Below, piece after piece: positions 12,001-22,862 of a stretch of 64,000 nt of DNA. Made by a program: the position numbers and the translations under genes. This DNA comes from Chloromonas sp. AAM2 (lineage: Eukaryota; Chlorophyta; Chlorophyceae; Chlamydomonadales; Chlamydomonadaceae): NCBI GenBank assembly GCA_004335635.1, contig QAXH01005665.1, positions 1 through 64,000 of the forward strand, written 5' to 3'. Every line of letters begins with the position of its first letter. Positions within the stretch are counted from its first letter, which is position 1. A model generated the notes under the pieces. The model was not told the DNA's origin, made no database searches, and saw only the letters and a list, made by a program, of their open reading frames with translations.

Positions 12001-12798
12001 GTAGTGCATGTGACGCATGGCATGACATCACGTGGCTGCAGTTATACGCCATGAAGTACGGCGCAGTGCCCGTGGCGCATAAGACAGGCGGCCTCAAGGA
12101 CACGGTCATTGACTTTGACCCCTTCCAGCAGCCGCCTGTCGGCACCGGCTGGACGTACACGACATGCGATGCATCGGTAAGTGGGCGGGCAAGGGTGATG
12201 GGGAGGGTAAGGGATCGGAATGGGAACACACCTAGACAAGGTGTAGATTCTGTTTGCTTGATTATTGGTGTTGGAAGTTGACAGAGGTGAACAGGGCTGT
12301 GGAACGACATGACCAACAAAATGGAAGGGGGTGTTCAGAAGGCGGTAGCATAGGAGAGTGGCAGGTGACAGGGATGGAGAGTGGCATGTGACAGGGATGG
12401 AGAATGGCACGTGACAGGGATGGAGAGTGGCACGTGACAGGGATGGAGAGTGGCATGTGACAGGGATGGAGAGTGGCACGTGACAGGGATGGACATGGTT
12501 TTTGCGATGCTGTGGCTGAGCGTGCCAGAAGCTAGCATAATGGTGGGCAGGCCTGTTGTGACGCTGCATAGCAGCTAGTTGACGACTGCACAAACAAAAG
12601 CATTCAAGTGCGTGCACACATACGCAGGGCCTCACATGGGCCTTGGGCCTCGCGCTCAAGACATACTTTGAGCACCGCGAGGACTTCCGCTCGCTGCAGC
12701 TGCGCGGCATGCAGCGCGACTCGTCTTGGGATCTCGCGGCGCAGCAGTACGAGCAGTGCATGAACTGGGCAGCGTTTGACATGCCCTGGTGCAAATGA
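6059..12798 (+). CDS. Soluble starch synthase, GT5 family, SSI-like
   Basis: Exons: 6059-6376, 6500-6579, 6935-6989, 7276-7332, 7792-7881, 8238-8344, 8584-8686, 8987-9270, 9691-9784, 10285-10452, 10806-10949, 12042-12176, 12628-12798 (601 residues). It transfers glucose from ADP-glucose to alpha-1,4-glucan in the plastid. The SKTGGLGD substrate loop lies near residue 112, [11 protein letters not shown] follows, and the C-terminal half has [14 protein letters not shown] and a second KTGGL near 514. The HALEW, NPSTDK and YKDK...GWVGF segments and the ending AFDMPWCK are closest to starch synthase I. The 5' end is uncertain: 6059 is the first in-frame ATG, but a good acceptor before 6128 suggests that a transit-peptide exon may lie upstream. 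The eleventh intron (10950-12041) carries a hAT element. Confidence 0.93.
11014..11712. mobile_element. hAT-superfamily DNA transposon, probably non-autonomous
   Basis: The element spans 11022-11704 (683 bp). It has perfect 16-bp terminal inverted repeats (CAAGGTCACCGATTCG at 11022-11037, its complement at 11689-11704) and is flanked by an 8-bp direct repeat GATATTCA (11014-11021 and 11705-11712). The 8-bp target duplication and short TIRs are typical of hAT elements. Subterminal GGATTCG repeats occur near the left end (about 11046-11080) and related motifs near the right end. It sits in an intron of the starch synthase gene, between exons that still splice in frame. Confidence 0.93.
11205..11537 (-). 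pseudogene. Possible hAT transposase remnant inside the element
   Basis: A 110-codon minus-strand frame lies wholly within the 683-bp element. Its segment [18 protein letters not shown] resembles the C-terminal part of hAT transposases, where a 'PLH.AA..L.P.Y' pattern is common. No catalytic region is present and the element is too short to encode a full transposase (about 600 residues or more), so this is at best an internal-deletion relic. The family assignment rests on one short motif. Confidence 0.4.
12354..12494. repeat. 23-bp minisatellite in a starch synthase intron
   Basis: About six units of GAGAGTGGCANGTGACAGGG plus ATG are tandemly repeated in the last intron (12177-12627). One position alternates between G, T and C. 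Confidence 0.85.
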
Positions 12799-13953
12799 GT
12801 GCCGCGTGAGCTCACGATAACGCCCTAACAGGAGCGCGATCTGGACTGACTGGCCCTAAAGAACCTAGCGGTAGCATAAACCAGTATGCATAGGCTGGCA
12901 TTAGCGTTCTAGATCAAAGCGTGAAGCGCACTGTCTGCAAAATAGGCTGGCGACAACACAAACATTTGCGTTCGCGGTATGACAGAAGCGACGACGCCCT
13001 ACGCAGTGGGCACGTGGGCTGGGTGGCAATTGCGTCTGTGGGAGACCAAAGTAGAGATGTCAAGGATGCGGGCGTTTGGAAGGATAGAACGATCAGGTTC
13101 TTGGAGGAAGTTGGTTACAGTCCCTTGGTCAGAGAATTTACCAGAGCTTGGTGGATCCCTGCACATTCGCCCATGAGTACCTGGCGTTCTCAACCGCTGA
13201 GACTCAACGTAACCGGCTTTCACGCGATCCCGTTACGACTTCTTAAGCAGCTGCCTGCACCCTGCCGTGCCTTCAAGAGACGGAGTCAGAAAGCAGGCTG
13301 GCAGGCTAATCAAAAGCCATACAGCTTGTCCAAGGCTCAATTGTTGGCACGGCTTTCCTTGTTGACCATGGCCTCGGATCATAACACATTTTCTGCTCAG
13401 CTTGCAGTGAAGCATTCGAATGTGCGTGAAAGGGGCGTAGTTTCCCAGATTGTCAGCACCAAGATAATTCGGTTTGTCTCTGTGAAATCAGAACATGCTC
13501 CCCGGCTCTTGTGCACAGTGAGATGTTGTCCCGACTGTGGTTGATGTCTGAGCGCGCATCTGCATAGCAATTTGTTTTTTTTTAATATGCATGGAGACTC
13601 ATCTTGTTGGTGCTGAGTGCAGGGTGTTCAATTGATTGCTGTAGGGAATTGCAATCTGATTTGAAGTTTGTTTCTTCAATGCCTTTCATTTGATAGGTTC
13701 TCATCTGCTATGCACCAGCCAACTAACCAGTTCAGGGTCAGCGATTGCACACAAGTGCACCCAGAGCTTGCTGACCTTTGTCTTTGGGTGCTGTGTTGGC
13801 AATGGTGCTGCTGCTGTCGCTTGGTGTTGAGAACGGTGCTCGGTGTGCTGTAGTGGCACGTGAATAGCTTGGTTTTCAAGTTGCTCATGTGGGTTCATCA
13901 ACTCATAGGTGTGTGCTTACTGAAGACGCAGCTTTCTTAGTAAGGTGTCAGGG

Positions 13954-14028
13954 GTGGCCATCCCAACAATGTGCTCAAACCTTGATTCCGCTCAGGGGTT
14001 GAGGTGTCACGGTGGAGGTGTCGTGGCC
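13954..14028. repeat. 75-bp dispersed direct repeat, copy 1
   Basis: The segment starting GTGGCCATCCCAACAATGTG recurs in the same orientation at 15709-15783 with only a few differences. Identity drops outside this segment. It could be a fragment of an unclassified transposon. Confidence 0.8.
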
Positions 14029-15708
14029 GAACTACATCATGCGAACTACATCATGCGAACTACAGTTGTCATTTGGATGAAGTGAGCATGTGTGGCATGA
14101 GAATCTCATTTGGCAGAAGACCATGTCATGGACTGTTGCGTGATGCCGTGTTTGCGGCAATGATTCCGAGTCAATTCTATAGCCAACGCTGTGCATGATC
14201 ACACGCCAGACAAAGAAAAGCAAAGTTTACTCGGTGAAGAGTACTGACGCAGATGCTGAGTTTATCAGGCGTATTCAGACTCGTTGCACGTGGTTGCTGA
14301 ACGTTTAATCTTTTCCATGTGGTATGCTGGGCAACGTCCCATGTCTCCGCATGTACAGTCACTTGAAACTTGAGCAGGTGCGATTGCGATCCGTGCATAT
14401 ACTGTTACTACGCCTGTAACAATATAATGGGGCAACGCCGCTTCGACAAAGCATGACTTGACGCTGGTTTACAGCTGTCACTGTGAGGCATACGGCCCAC
14501 TGCTGCAATCCTTACAACCGACCCATCTGCCCTGCCAGGAACAGCATGGGATGCGGATTTGATGAAGCCCATTGATCATCTGGCAGTCTCTTCACCATCC
14601 AAGTCAAGCAAGCCTCTCCGCAGCCTTGACTGTGCCTTTGAGTTCAATTCAGCAATCCGTCACCTCACAGACCACTGCCCAGCATGATGGAGGGGTACAA
14701 ATACTACCATAGTTGTGGATCTCCATCCTGCAAGCAGCCTCACCTCTCAGCCATGTTTATGATCTTAGTGACCGGGTACCTGTCAGCCTGACCACCGCTG
14801 CTGCACATCCTCACAACGCAGTGTTTTTCATGCCATGCCAAATCTCTGTATCTGACAAATATAATTAGTCACGAAGGCCACGTGGAAAGAGCACACAGCC
14901 GACGCAACACACACAATCAGGGCAAGGTCTTCTTCCATGACTTGTTGTCACATGGGCATAGCAGCTCATGTCTCATACAGTCCGTATATGACGCAACGAC
15001 TCGCCGAGCTCGCAATCAGACAAACCACATTTCTTCCTGGCTTGAAAACCAGGTAGGTTGGTTCAGCTGTACTTGTTTGTGGGTCTTTAAACATGACCTT
15101 GGACAAAAATGAACAAGGGTGAAAAAGACTAGCCTGTCGAACAAAACGATGACGAACACGCATTTCAAGGGATCAGGCTCAGAGTACCATGAAGAGCTGG
15201 ACACTTGATGGCTCTGGTCATCGCCTACCTTGTGGAACAGTTGGCTGCACCGTTTACTTCCTAAACGGTGCCTCGCTTATGGGCCATCCAACTCCAGCAC
15301 GCTCGCCTGAACCAGAACCGCGCCACGGAGACGCCACCGACACCACCCTCAACGCATCTCGCTCTCTGCACGCTTTAGATGCATCCGTAAAAATCTGCTC
15401 CAGGGCAAGGATCGGCATGTGTTCGAGACAAGATTCTCGCCTGGGCTGGCAGTCTCAGACATGACGAAGTGCCAAACAAGTGGACAGAGATCGGGAAGCG
15501 TTACAAAGGTTGTTGCCACATGGCGTTCGACAAATTGACCAAAAGGTCAGGTGGGTACAGGAGATACCCGCTCAAACACGGATGTACCGCTGCTGGGTCG
15601 CTCAATTGCCGAGGATCCGCAGAACTTTTTTTTCCGATTGTTCAGATTCAAATGGAAACCGCCAGTTGCTCGCACACGGCGATAAGCACGTCGTTAGATA
15701 GTCTGCGA

Positions 15709-15836
15709 GTGGCCATCCCAACAATGTGCTCAAACCTTGATTCCGCTCAGGGGTTGAGGTGCCACGGTGGAGGTGTTGTGGCGGAGCTGTCACGGTGGAG
15801 GTTGTCACGGCGGAGCTGTCACGGTGGAGGTGTCAC
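15709..15836. repeat. 75-bp dispersed direct repeat, copy 2, plus sub-repeats
   Basis: The second copy of the 13954-14028 sequence occupies 15709-15783. It passes into several copies of a short GTCACGGTGGAGG-type unit (about 15787-15836). Confidence 0.75.
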
Positions 15837-16361
15837 AGTGCCAGTCCAATCATTCCTTCAGCCTAGCTGTCAGTGCTCAGGTGCAAGCATCGCTGCCACC
15901 TGGAAATGCTTGGCAATACTCGTCGACTGCGCCACCAACAGGGAGCTGGAAAGCCGTCCTCGCCCTACTGCGCACTAGGTTCTGGGCACACAGCGCACAC
16001 AGCTCCAACAGTGCAGGCAAGCTTGTGCACACATATGCTTTCGCGTCAACCTGCTGTGTGGTTATTTGAACATTCTGCAAGAAGTGAATGCAAATGATGA
16101 TCGCTCTCGGCGCACTTGATGATCGCGGTTGGAAACAACGCAGCTCTGCTGTATGCGGACCCATAAGTTGGCCACGCCGCGTGCGCTGCTAGCGGGCAAA
16201 ACATCTACTTTCAGGTTGATGCAGACAACGTCGCCTTTTCCCATTGCTGCCGTTGCACCATCCACAGCCATTGGCACTGCCACGCATGCCACCATCTGCA
16301 AAGGTGGCCATTGCGGTTTCATTGGGAGCTTGTACTTGCTGTTTAAGGTCCTTTGTTGCAG

Positions 16362-18581
16362 ATGCCGGGCCTGACATCCGCAGTGCTGGTGCTGGTGTTG
16401 CTGCTGGCGCCAGGTGGGCGGCATCGGCTCACAGGCATCATCAGGACGTGCACATCCTACATACATTCTCAACTGACTAGGCGCATGCCAAGGCTCTGAC
16501 TTTTGTGCAGCTGCTGGCTCTACTGACAACGCAGATTAAGTTGTTGCAGACAATTGCCACTTCTCTCTACTGTTTATATGCAAGAAACCTTGTTGCCAGC
16601 ATTTGAACCAAATGCCGCAACGAATGTGATGCAAAGTCATGCCAAGTAGCAGAAAATCATGCCAAGTAAAGTATCGTAATCACATTGGAAGACACCTGGT
16701 GTTGTTAACAACAATCATTCACTGTCCTTGTAGTGTTGTGTGACATCACCACAGGAGTCGGTTGGTCTGCAAGCCCGAATCCACCCAGTCCCCCTGCAGA
16801 CGCACCTGAGGTGAGAGCCTGCGTGTCTGTGTGCACAAGCACATTGCCCAACAACGTTACCTTATATATATATATATGTATTTACACCAGGGATTTACCT
16901 TGGCTGACAAACAATGCTCAACGGGGGCTGGTGCCACCACGAACCTGATTTCGGTATCAACATGAACGCACATAAGCACTGGAAAATACCTACAATATGT
17001 GCTGTAAAGAACTTTGTACTGCTTGACCTCACAAAGCAGCAGGTATATCCATTGTTTCTTCAAAACTTTGATTCACAGCCTTGTGCGCGATTGTAGGGCA
17101 CAATTACATTGCATCCAGTCAAATGCTCAAGCATAAGGGAATGCTGGCGCTGACGTTTGACAAGGCCCATTCAGTGCATGGGACACTTTGTGGCATGTGT
17201 CGTTTGAAAATTGTGTGGTCAATAAGCATCAAATTGCGTGTTTGGTTATTTACGCAGGATGACTGCTGGGGAGGCGCGGCCACATGCAAGGACACTTGGA
17301 TGCCCCCGGGGACTGAGTTCAACTTGCAGGTGTGCGCTTGCTACCGCATGAATGCATGCAACACATTTGACACATGTTCCCAGCCATGCAAGAAGCTAAA
17401 GTTGCCTTACACGGGCCGACACGCGATTATCAAAGTCGATGTAAAGTGGGTTTGATACCACTCGAGAACGATATCTTCAGAAGGACAGTTGTGTCTTGCC
17501 ATGCCTCAAACTGGCCTTGCGATATGCGCCTGACATGACAATACAACGCCCTCCCTCGCCCTGAAAATTATATCCAATAAAATACGCAGACACGCAACTG
17601 GCTTGAATGTGAGGGGTGTTGCCTTGCATTTACGCACGGTATGCTCATGTCAACAGCTGCTCACGTTGCAACCCGCCAACGCCTTGCTTGCAGGTGAAGC
17701 CGTACATGACATTGGTGGTATTCTATACATTCTTGTTGCTGACAGTCGTGTTGCGGGTCACCTACGCCATTGCAGCAAGGCTGATCAATCGGCATGACCC
17801 AACCGCATCAATGCCCAAGCGGCTTTCGATCAGCATCCTCGCTTTCATGGTGACGCTTGTGAGCTTGATCATGTGGGCGGTGGCAGCACCTTGGGCCATC
17901 GATTGGCATTCTATCAGAGTCAATATCAACAGCAATGTGGCTAGTGTGCCGTTTTCGCAAGCGGCTGTGCTGGCGGTCATGTATCTGATGGAAATAGCGG
18001 GGAATGTGTACGAGTGCAGATGGCTTACCTTCGTGCACCATGGGTTGTACTGGGCTTCTTCGTCGTACGTGCTGGTGTTTGTGACAAACCCCTATGAGCT
18101 CTTCATGGCATGGGTATACATGGGCAACACATTTGTAGAAACTGTTGAATTCGCTTCCCACGTGTGGTACCATTTGGCCAAGGTGTATGTATCACTGCGT
18201 CCATTCAGTGCACGATTGACACTGGCTTCGCTATACTTCACTGTGGTGCACAACGTCATTGCACAAGCAGCCATGGTAGCGTACTTGCTGGTCCACTGGG
18301 AACATTTCAGTCCGGTGTTCAAGTATGGATTCATAGTTAGTGATCTGTTCTTCATCTGGCAGGTTGTGTATTGCTTGCACAGCACTTGCTGTGTTTTACA
18401 GAAAGCATGTGCACTCAACCGGTTTGGCAGTGTTATCATGCAGTTGACGCTCCCCGCCAAGCAGCTTGCTCATGCTGTGGGGCAAGGGAGGCAAACAGCT
18501 ACTGCGACAGACGCACCGCTGGTCTCCAGCACTGCATGTGCCATATGCATGCAAGCCACTGCCGGTATGGCTGGCAATTGA
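16362..18581 (+). CDS. Signal-peptide multi-pass membrane protein (possible TLC-domain)
   Basis: Exons 16362-16413, 16734-16810, 17258-17329 and 17694-18581 join in phase (1/0/0) to a 362-residue protein. Residues 1-19 form a signal peptide (MPGLTSAVLVLVLLLAPV). A proline-rich luminal stretch (SPNPPSPPADAPE) and a segment with paired cysteines (DDCWGG...ATC) follow. From about residue 72 there are six or more hydrophobic segments. An internal 'FVHHGLYW' followed by 'FVETVEFASHVWYHLAK' recalls the HH and E..S motifs of TLC (TRAM-LAG1-CLN8) proteins, but the match is not decisive. Substrate and compartment are unknown; an endomembrane location is inferred. A TGTAA lies 355 bp after the stop. 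Confidence 0.75.
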
Positions 18582-18935
18582 GTGTGACCAAGTACCTGCC
18601 ACATGCATCCACACGCAGCAGAACTTTTTGGTTTCTGTTGGTCTGTCGACACGTGCTGCAGGTCCCGCAACGATGAGTCATGACTACTTAAAAACCCGTT
18701 GGGTGCCAATGGCTGCTCTAGAACGTGTGTTGGACCGGTGATTCAGTAGGTGATCAATTGTTTCAGTAGTTGTAGTATGCTTCCAGTAATCATGGAACTG
18801 ATTCAGTACAGACCTTTCGGTAACTGTAGTCTGCTTTCATAATCAGTTGAGTTGTACGACGATTGCTGAGACACATGATTTCTACCGGACGTGTGCTGCA
18901 AGTACTGAACGATCCTGGGGCTCCTGAAAGGGTGT

Positions 18936-18940
18936 TGTAA
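18936..18940 (+). terminator. Candidate TGTAA poly(A) signal
   Basis: TGTAA, the usual poly(A) signal of chlorophycean algae, occurs 355 bp after the stop of the membrane protein gene. The pentamer is short, so the assignment is tentative. Confidence 0.35.
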
Positions 18941-19002
18941 TTACTCATCGTTACAAGTAAATACTGCAATTGTCCAGAAGAATTGGCCGATTACCGAAGC
19001 CA

Positions 19003-19389
19003 GTTGTTGTTGTTGTTTTCATGGCCTTCAGTCCGGGGAGGACTGCTCAGCGGGGGCGAGGGGAAAAGGAAGTTGCCGGTAACCTACTGGTCACCACTGC
19101 ACCCTTGTCAACAACAGCAACACCGAAGCTGGTGCTAGTCTGAGTGTGTGTTGCGTGAACCACGGCGTTTATGTGCCCACTGTGCTGGTCCAATGGTTCA
19201 GAGAGATGCCTCCTGCCTCCTAAGGTGTTTGACCTTAGCTCAGGCGGCTCCATCCTGTTTTGCTTTCAGTTGGTCCGCCTTGCCTGCTTTGTTCCCAGCG
19301 TTCGTTTTGCGTTCTTGCTCAGGGTAGGCCAGAGCGGTGCCCATCCCGTTCCACGTCCTCTGACGGCTTCCCTGGTGTAAATACATACA

Positions 19390-19421
<32 letters not shown>

Positions 19422-19424
19422 GAG
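19003..19424 (+). mobile_element. SINE-like retroposon copy with CATA tail
   Basis: The element begins with a GTT run and CATGGCCTTCAGTCCGGGGA. It ends with CCTCTGACGGCTTCCCTGGT followed by TAAATA and about ten CATA repeats (19380-19420). Its 5' part recurs at 19539-19648 and 24573-24627; its 3' part recurs at 20826-20955, with diverged versions at 33985-34037 and 49757-49835. A constant 3' end plus a simple-repeat tail suggests a non-LTR or SINE retroposon. I see no clear tRNA-type promoter boxes, so the class is inferred. Confidence 0.55.
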
Positions 19425-19538
19425 ACAGCGATTCACAGAGAATGCAATGCAGTCCGTGCACCTTGTTCCTTTGCACTATCTGCTTCCTTGCTAAGGCTCC
19501 CGTAAGTGGGCAGTCAGACACATAGCCTGCACAGGAAT

Positions 19539-19648
19539 TGTTGTTGTTGTTGTTTAGTTGGTTTCAGTCCGAGGAGGGTTGTGCAGCGGGGGCAAGGGGG
19601 GAAGAGATATAGGTAACCTATCAGCACCCTTGGCAGCAACACCAAAGC
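19539..19648 (+). mobile_element. Retroposon-like repeat, 5' part
   Basis: A GTT run followed by GTTTCAGTCCGAGGAGGGTT and a G-rich stretch aligns with the first part of the element at 19003. Confidence 0.5.
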
Positions 19649-20825
19649 CGACTTGAACAATTTCCTGGTGCAGACGCCTGTCAATGTGCTATCTCCCGGC
19701 ACTCAACTCTTAGCATCACAAGGCGGACATGCAACAGGGGATCTGTGAGCTGCACTGTTCAACAGCAGCTGCTCACCAAGCCAAAAGCAGGATGTTTGCC
19801 AGTTGGAACAGTTTGTGTCCCACTGGTGTTGGTGTAGCGCTAACTATCACATGTGTAGTGGACGGGCCACTAGTCGGACTGAACGGGCCCAGAGCACCAC
19901 ACAACCCCTACACAAGCCAGGCTTTCTCTACATGGAGCCATCCACACATGGCAGCAGTCAGGCCAGGGCAACCTGGTCCGTTGGTGGAGAGGGGGGGGAT
20001 TTCGGGTTCCTGTCCAGGCAGGAGTCATCGCACGTCGCATAAGACTCAGCAGTTCATCCTTCCCACTTGTAAAAAAGCTTCCCTCGGTAGCCTTGGCGTA
20101 CTCATGGCACTTAGGTGGGGAGAAATCTAGAACGCCCTAGGCGCAAGGTGGACGTGCTTCTGTTGGGCGCACGACGGACGTGCTGCTGTTGCGCAGCGCT
20201 ATTGGCATGGTCGTGATGCCTTATGCGTGATTGCCAAATACTTTTATGACTGGAGGATGGGCTGGGAGGAAAAGGGGAGGGAGGAGGCGGAGAAAAGGGG
20301 GAAAAGGAGCAGGCCATCTGCTGCTGCTTGTAACCATCAAGGCCCACCGTTGCTGACAATCCGGCCCCTAACCATGATTTCTAATCATGCCCCACCCCCA
20401 CCAACATTCCGCTGACGGCCATGTTGCTTGAAACGTTTTGTAACACGGGACAGCTGCAGAACGCACATCAAGTTGCAGCAATGCCTATGAACAGATGAGG
20501 CCCTAATAGGCCTGAGAATACTGACGTCTCCACCAGTGCTAGGACATAGTGCCAGGTCTTACTCACACATTGAGTCTTGAGCATGTAATGGCATTGGTCG
20601 CTGCCATCCTGTCAACAGCGTCCAGGAAGACAACACATGCTCAAGAATCCAGCCATGCTGGCACCCCTACACAGACGCATGTGCCGGTCACGTTCTCAAC
20701 AATGGTCAACACACGTGCCTGTCACGTGACCAGTACCATACACATGTGTCTGTCATGTGATCGACAATGGGCATCACGTGTCTGCTCAGCGGAAAGAAAG
20801 AAAGTAAGAAAGAAGTTAGACGCTG

Positions 20826-20955
20826 GAAGGCTCCAGTTGGTCTGCCTTGCCTGCTTTGTTCGCTGCGTTTGTTGTGCTTTCTTGCTAAGGGTAGGTCAGG
20901 CCGGTGCCCATCCCGTTCCGCGTCCTCTGACGGCTTCCCTGGTATAAGTATAAAC
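20826..20955 (+). mobile_element. Retroposon-like repeat, 5'-truncated copy
   Basis: This copy aligns with about 19257-19385 of the full element, through GTGCCCATCCCGTTCC and CCTCTGACGGCTTCCCTGGT. The 5' half is missing, as is common for truncated retroposons. Confidence 0.6.
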
Positions 20956-21020
20956 ATATATGGAAGGAAGGCCGGGCAGCAAAGCACCACCACCATGAGG
21001 GCGGCGCCCCTTCCCCCTGA

Positions 21021-21063
21021 CCTTGCTCAGCAGAACATGTACGTGCAGCGTCTCCCTTGACCA
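21021..21063 (-). repeat. Duplicate of the UTP25 C-terminal codons in its 3' flank
   Basis: The 43-bp segment is a direct copy of 21068-21111, which encodes the last residues and stop of UTP25 (VKGDTSTYMFC plus stop). The copy lies just downstream of the real stop on the transcript, with a small deletion. Confidence 0.85.
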
Positions 21064-21072
21064 GGACGTTGC

Positions 21073-22800
21073 TCAGCAGAACATGTACGTGCTTGTGTCT
21101 CCCTTGACCATCTTTGCCGCCCGGCTTGTGCCCACCAATCTTTCCAGTGCGAGCACGTCCCACTTGCAGTAGAGCACACCCACGGACCCGTGCGCAGCGC
21201 CGGCGGAGGAACCTGAAGCAACAGCAATGCACAAATAGATAAATAGACAGATATATAGATAGCTAGATAGATAGATAGAGCACACGATAGATAGAGCACA
21301 GGATCCTGAAGCCCACAACAAAACATGGAGGAAAGCGGCATTTGCATGGGGAAACGGATGTTAAGCCAGAGTGATTGGTACGGAGATGAGCGGAAGTTTG
21401 GCAGGGAAGCGGCAAACAAGGCGGGGAAAGCAAAAAAGTGTGAGTGAGCATTTGCATGATGCAACTACAAGAGAGCACCAAAGGAGCAATGGCCATTGCA
21501 GAGCATGCGGCACATCCGATCTGGATTCAACATGCAACGACACATAACTGCGCTTGGCACTCTCACGCACGCAGATACACAGCCTCACCTCCAGACTCCA
21601 GTAGGTTGACGAGTTCAGTGTAGTAGGAGGCGTGGTCAGGCGGGCCGTAAAACAAAACGTCCTGCAGAAACAGGCACCAGGAACGGTAGTCAGGATTCAG
21701 AGCTCCAGGTTGACAGTTCAAGTGACATAATGGGATCTTGTATGTTGCATAGCTACACGCTTCCATGTGATCTTGCCGACTTCGTTTTAGCCAAGGCCAC
21801 GTGCTGGTGTGCTGCCTGCCCTGCCCTTCCATATTTGATGCCCTTAGTTCACATCAAAGGGGCCGTCAAAGAACACAGAACGGGATGTGTACCACGCCGA
21901 CCCAACCTGAGCCAGACGTTTGGTTATGGCTCGGCAGACCTCGTCTATCACACACATGGTCACATGCGCTTTGGGCTTGCACTGCAGCAACTGTCGCTCT
22001 CACCCTGATGCCGCGTATCCGATGCCTGTGGTAGAAGTGCGCCCTCTCGGTATAGATGAGCAGGCGCACCCGCCGCTGGTAGAAACGGTTTCTGGCCGCA
22101 GTAACGTCCGGTCCCGCCGTGTACTCGCTGATGCATTCGTACAGGTCGCTGTCCTCGGACTTCATGAAGTTGCGCACCCTGAAGGATTGTGGGAGTCGAC
22201 GTGGGGATCAGCACAGTAGGTTGATAGGACCCTTACGAGAGGTCATGATCAAGTTAGGGTAAGAAAGGGTACGGTAAGGCAGGAGGGAAAAGAGGCAACC
22301 AAAACGGAAGTTTAAGTCGGAGGTAAGCTCTTGCTCGTTCTTTTCCTGCTACTTTATTCTCATCCTTATGCCTGCTCTCGTATTTCTTACTAATAGAGTG
22401 AGGCTAGGTCTGCAATGAGGTGCAGGGACAATCTCTTGTGGCATGCACTACAGGTCGCAGAACAATTCTTGGCTTGCCCTCTACAACCTTTTTCCCTTAT
22501 TACCCATGCTGCCAAGATATGAGCCCAACCCCGACCCTGAACACGGCCCACCTGACAAAGTCAAAGTATGAGGGCACGAACAGCAGCAGTCCCCCTGCGC
22601 TGACCGCTGCCGACTCCTTGAGCCGCGGCCACACGATGGTGGTGAAGTGCCTCAATCGGCACTCTGCGGCGTCAGAGGGGCTCAAGGAGCTGAAGCGCTC
22701 GAACACCTGCTGGACCTGCAGGAACAAGAGCCATGCAGGCGGCGAGCTGCAATTAAATGAATGCAGAAGATGACTTGCAACTGGATGAGGATAGGCTGGA

Positions 22801-22862
<62 letters not shown>

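Larger units (their letters stand above)
12799..16361. other. Gene-poor region downstream of the starch synthase
   Basis: I find no recognisable gene in this 3.5 kb. A plus-strand frame at 12921-13544 (207 codons) is the longest, but its predicted product has no family resemblance and it follows directly on the starch synthase stop, so it is probably 3' UTR. A 75-bp dispersed repeat occurs twice (13954-14028 and 15709-15783). A GTCACGGTGGAGG sub-repeat follows at about 15787-15836. Confidence 0.5.
18582..21072. other. Repeat-rich intergenic region
   Basis: This interval separates the membrane protein gene from the 3' end of UTP25. It contains a retroposon-like family (19003-19424, 19539-19648, 20826-20955), a CATA microsatellite and a duplicated UTP25 3' end at 21021-21063. 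A stretch at about 20131-20235 shares short blocks (CCCTAGG.GCAAGGTGGA and ATTGCCAAA) with 57450-57565. No coding gene is supported. Confidence 0.55.

Noticed and set aside
12921..13544. A 207-codon open frame after the starch synthase stop
   Set aside because: No family resemblance, no splice context, and it sits where the 3' UTR is expected; chance frames of this size occur in 64 kb.
22800..22862. ATC run as a His/Met/Asp repeat in a coding exon
   Set aside because: It lies in a UTP25 intron outside the conserved exons and is a plain microsatellite.
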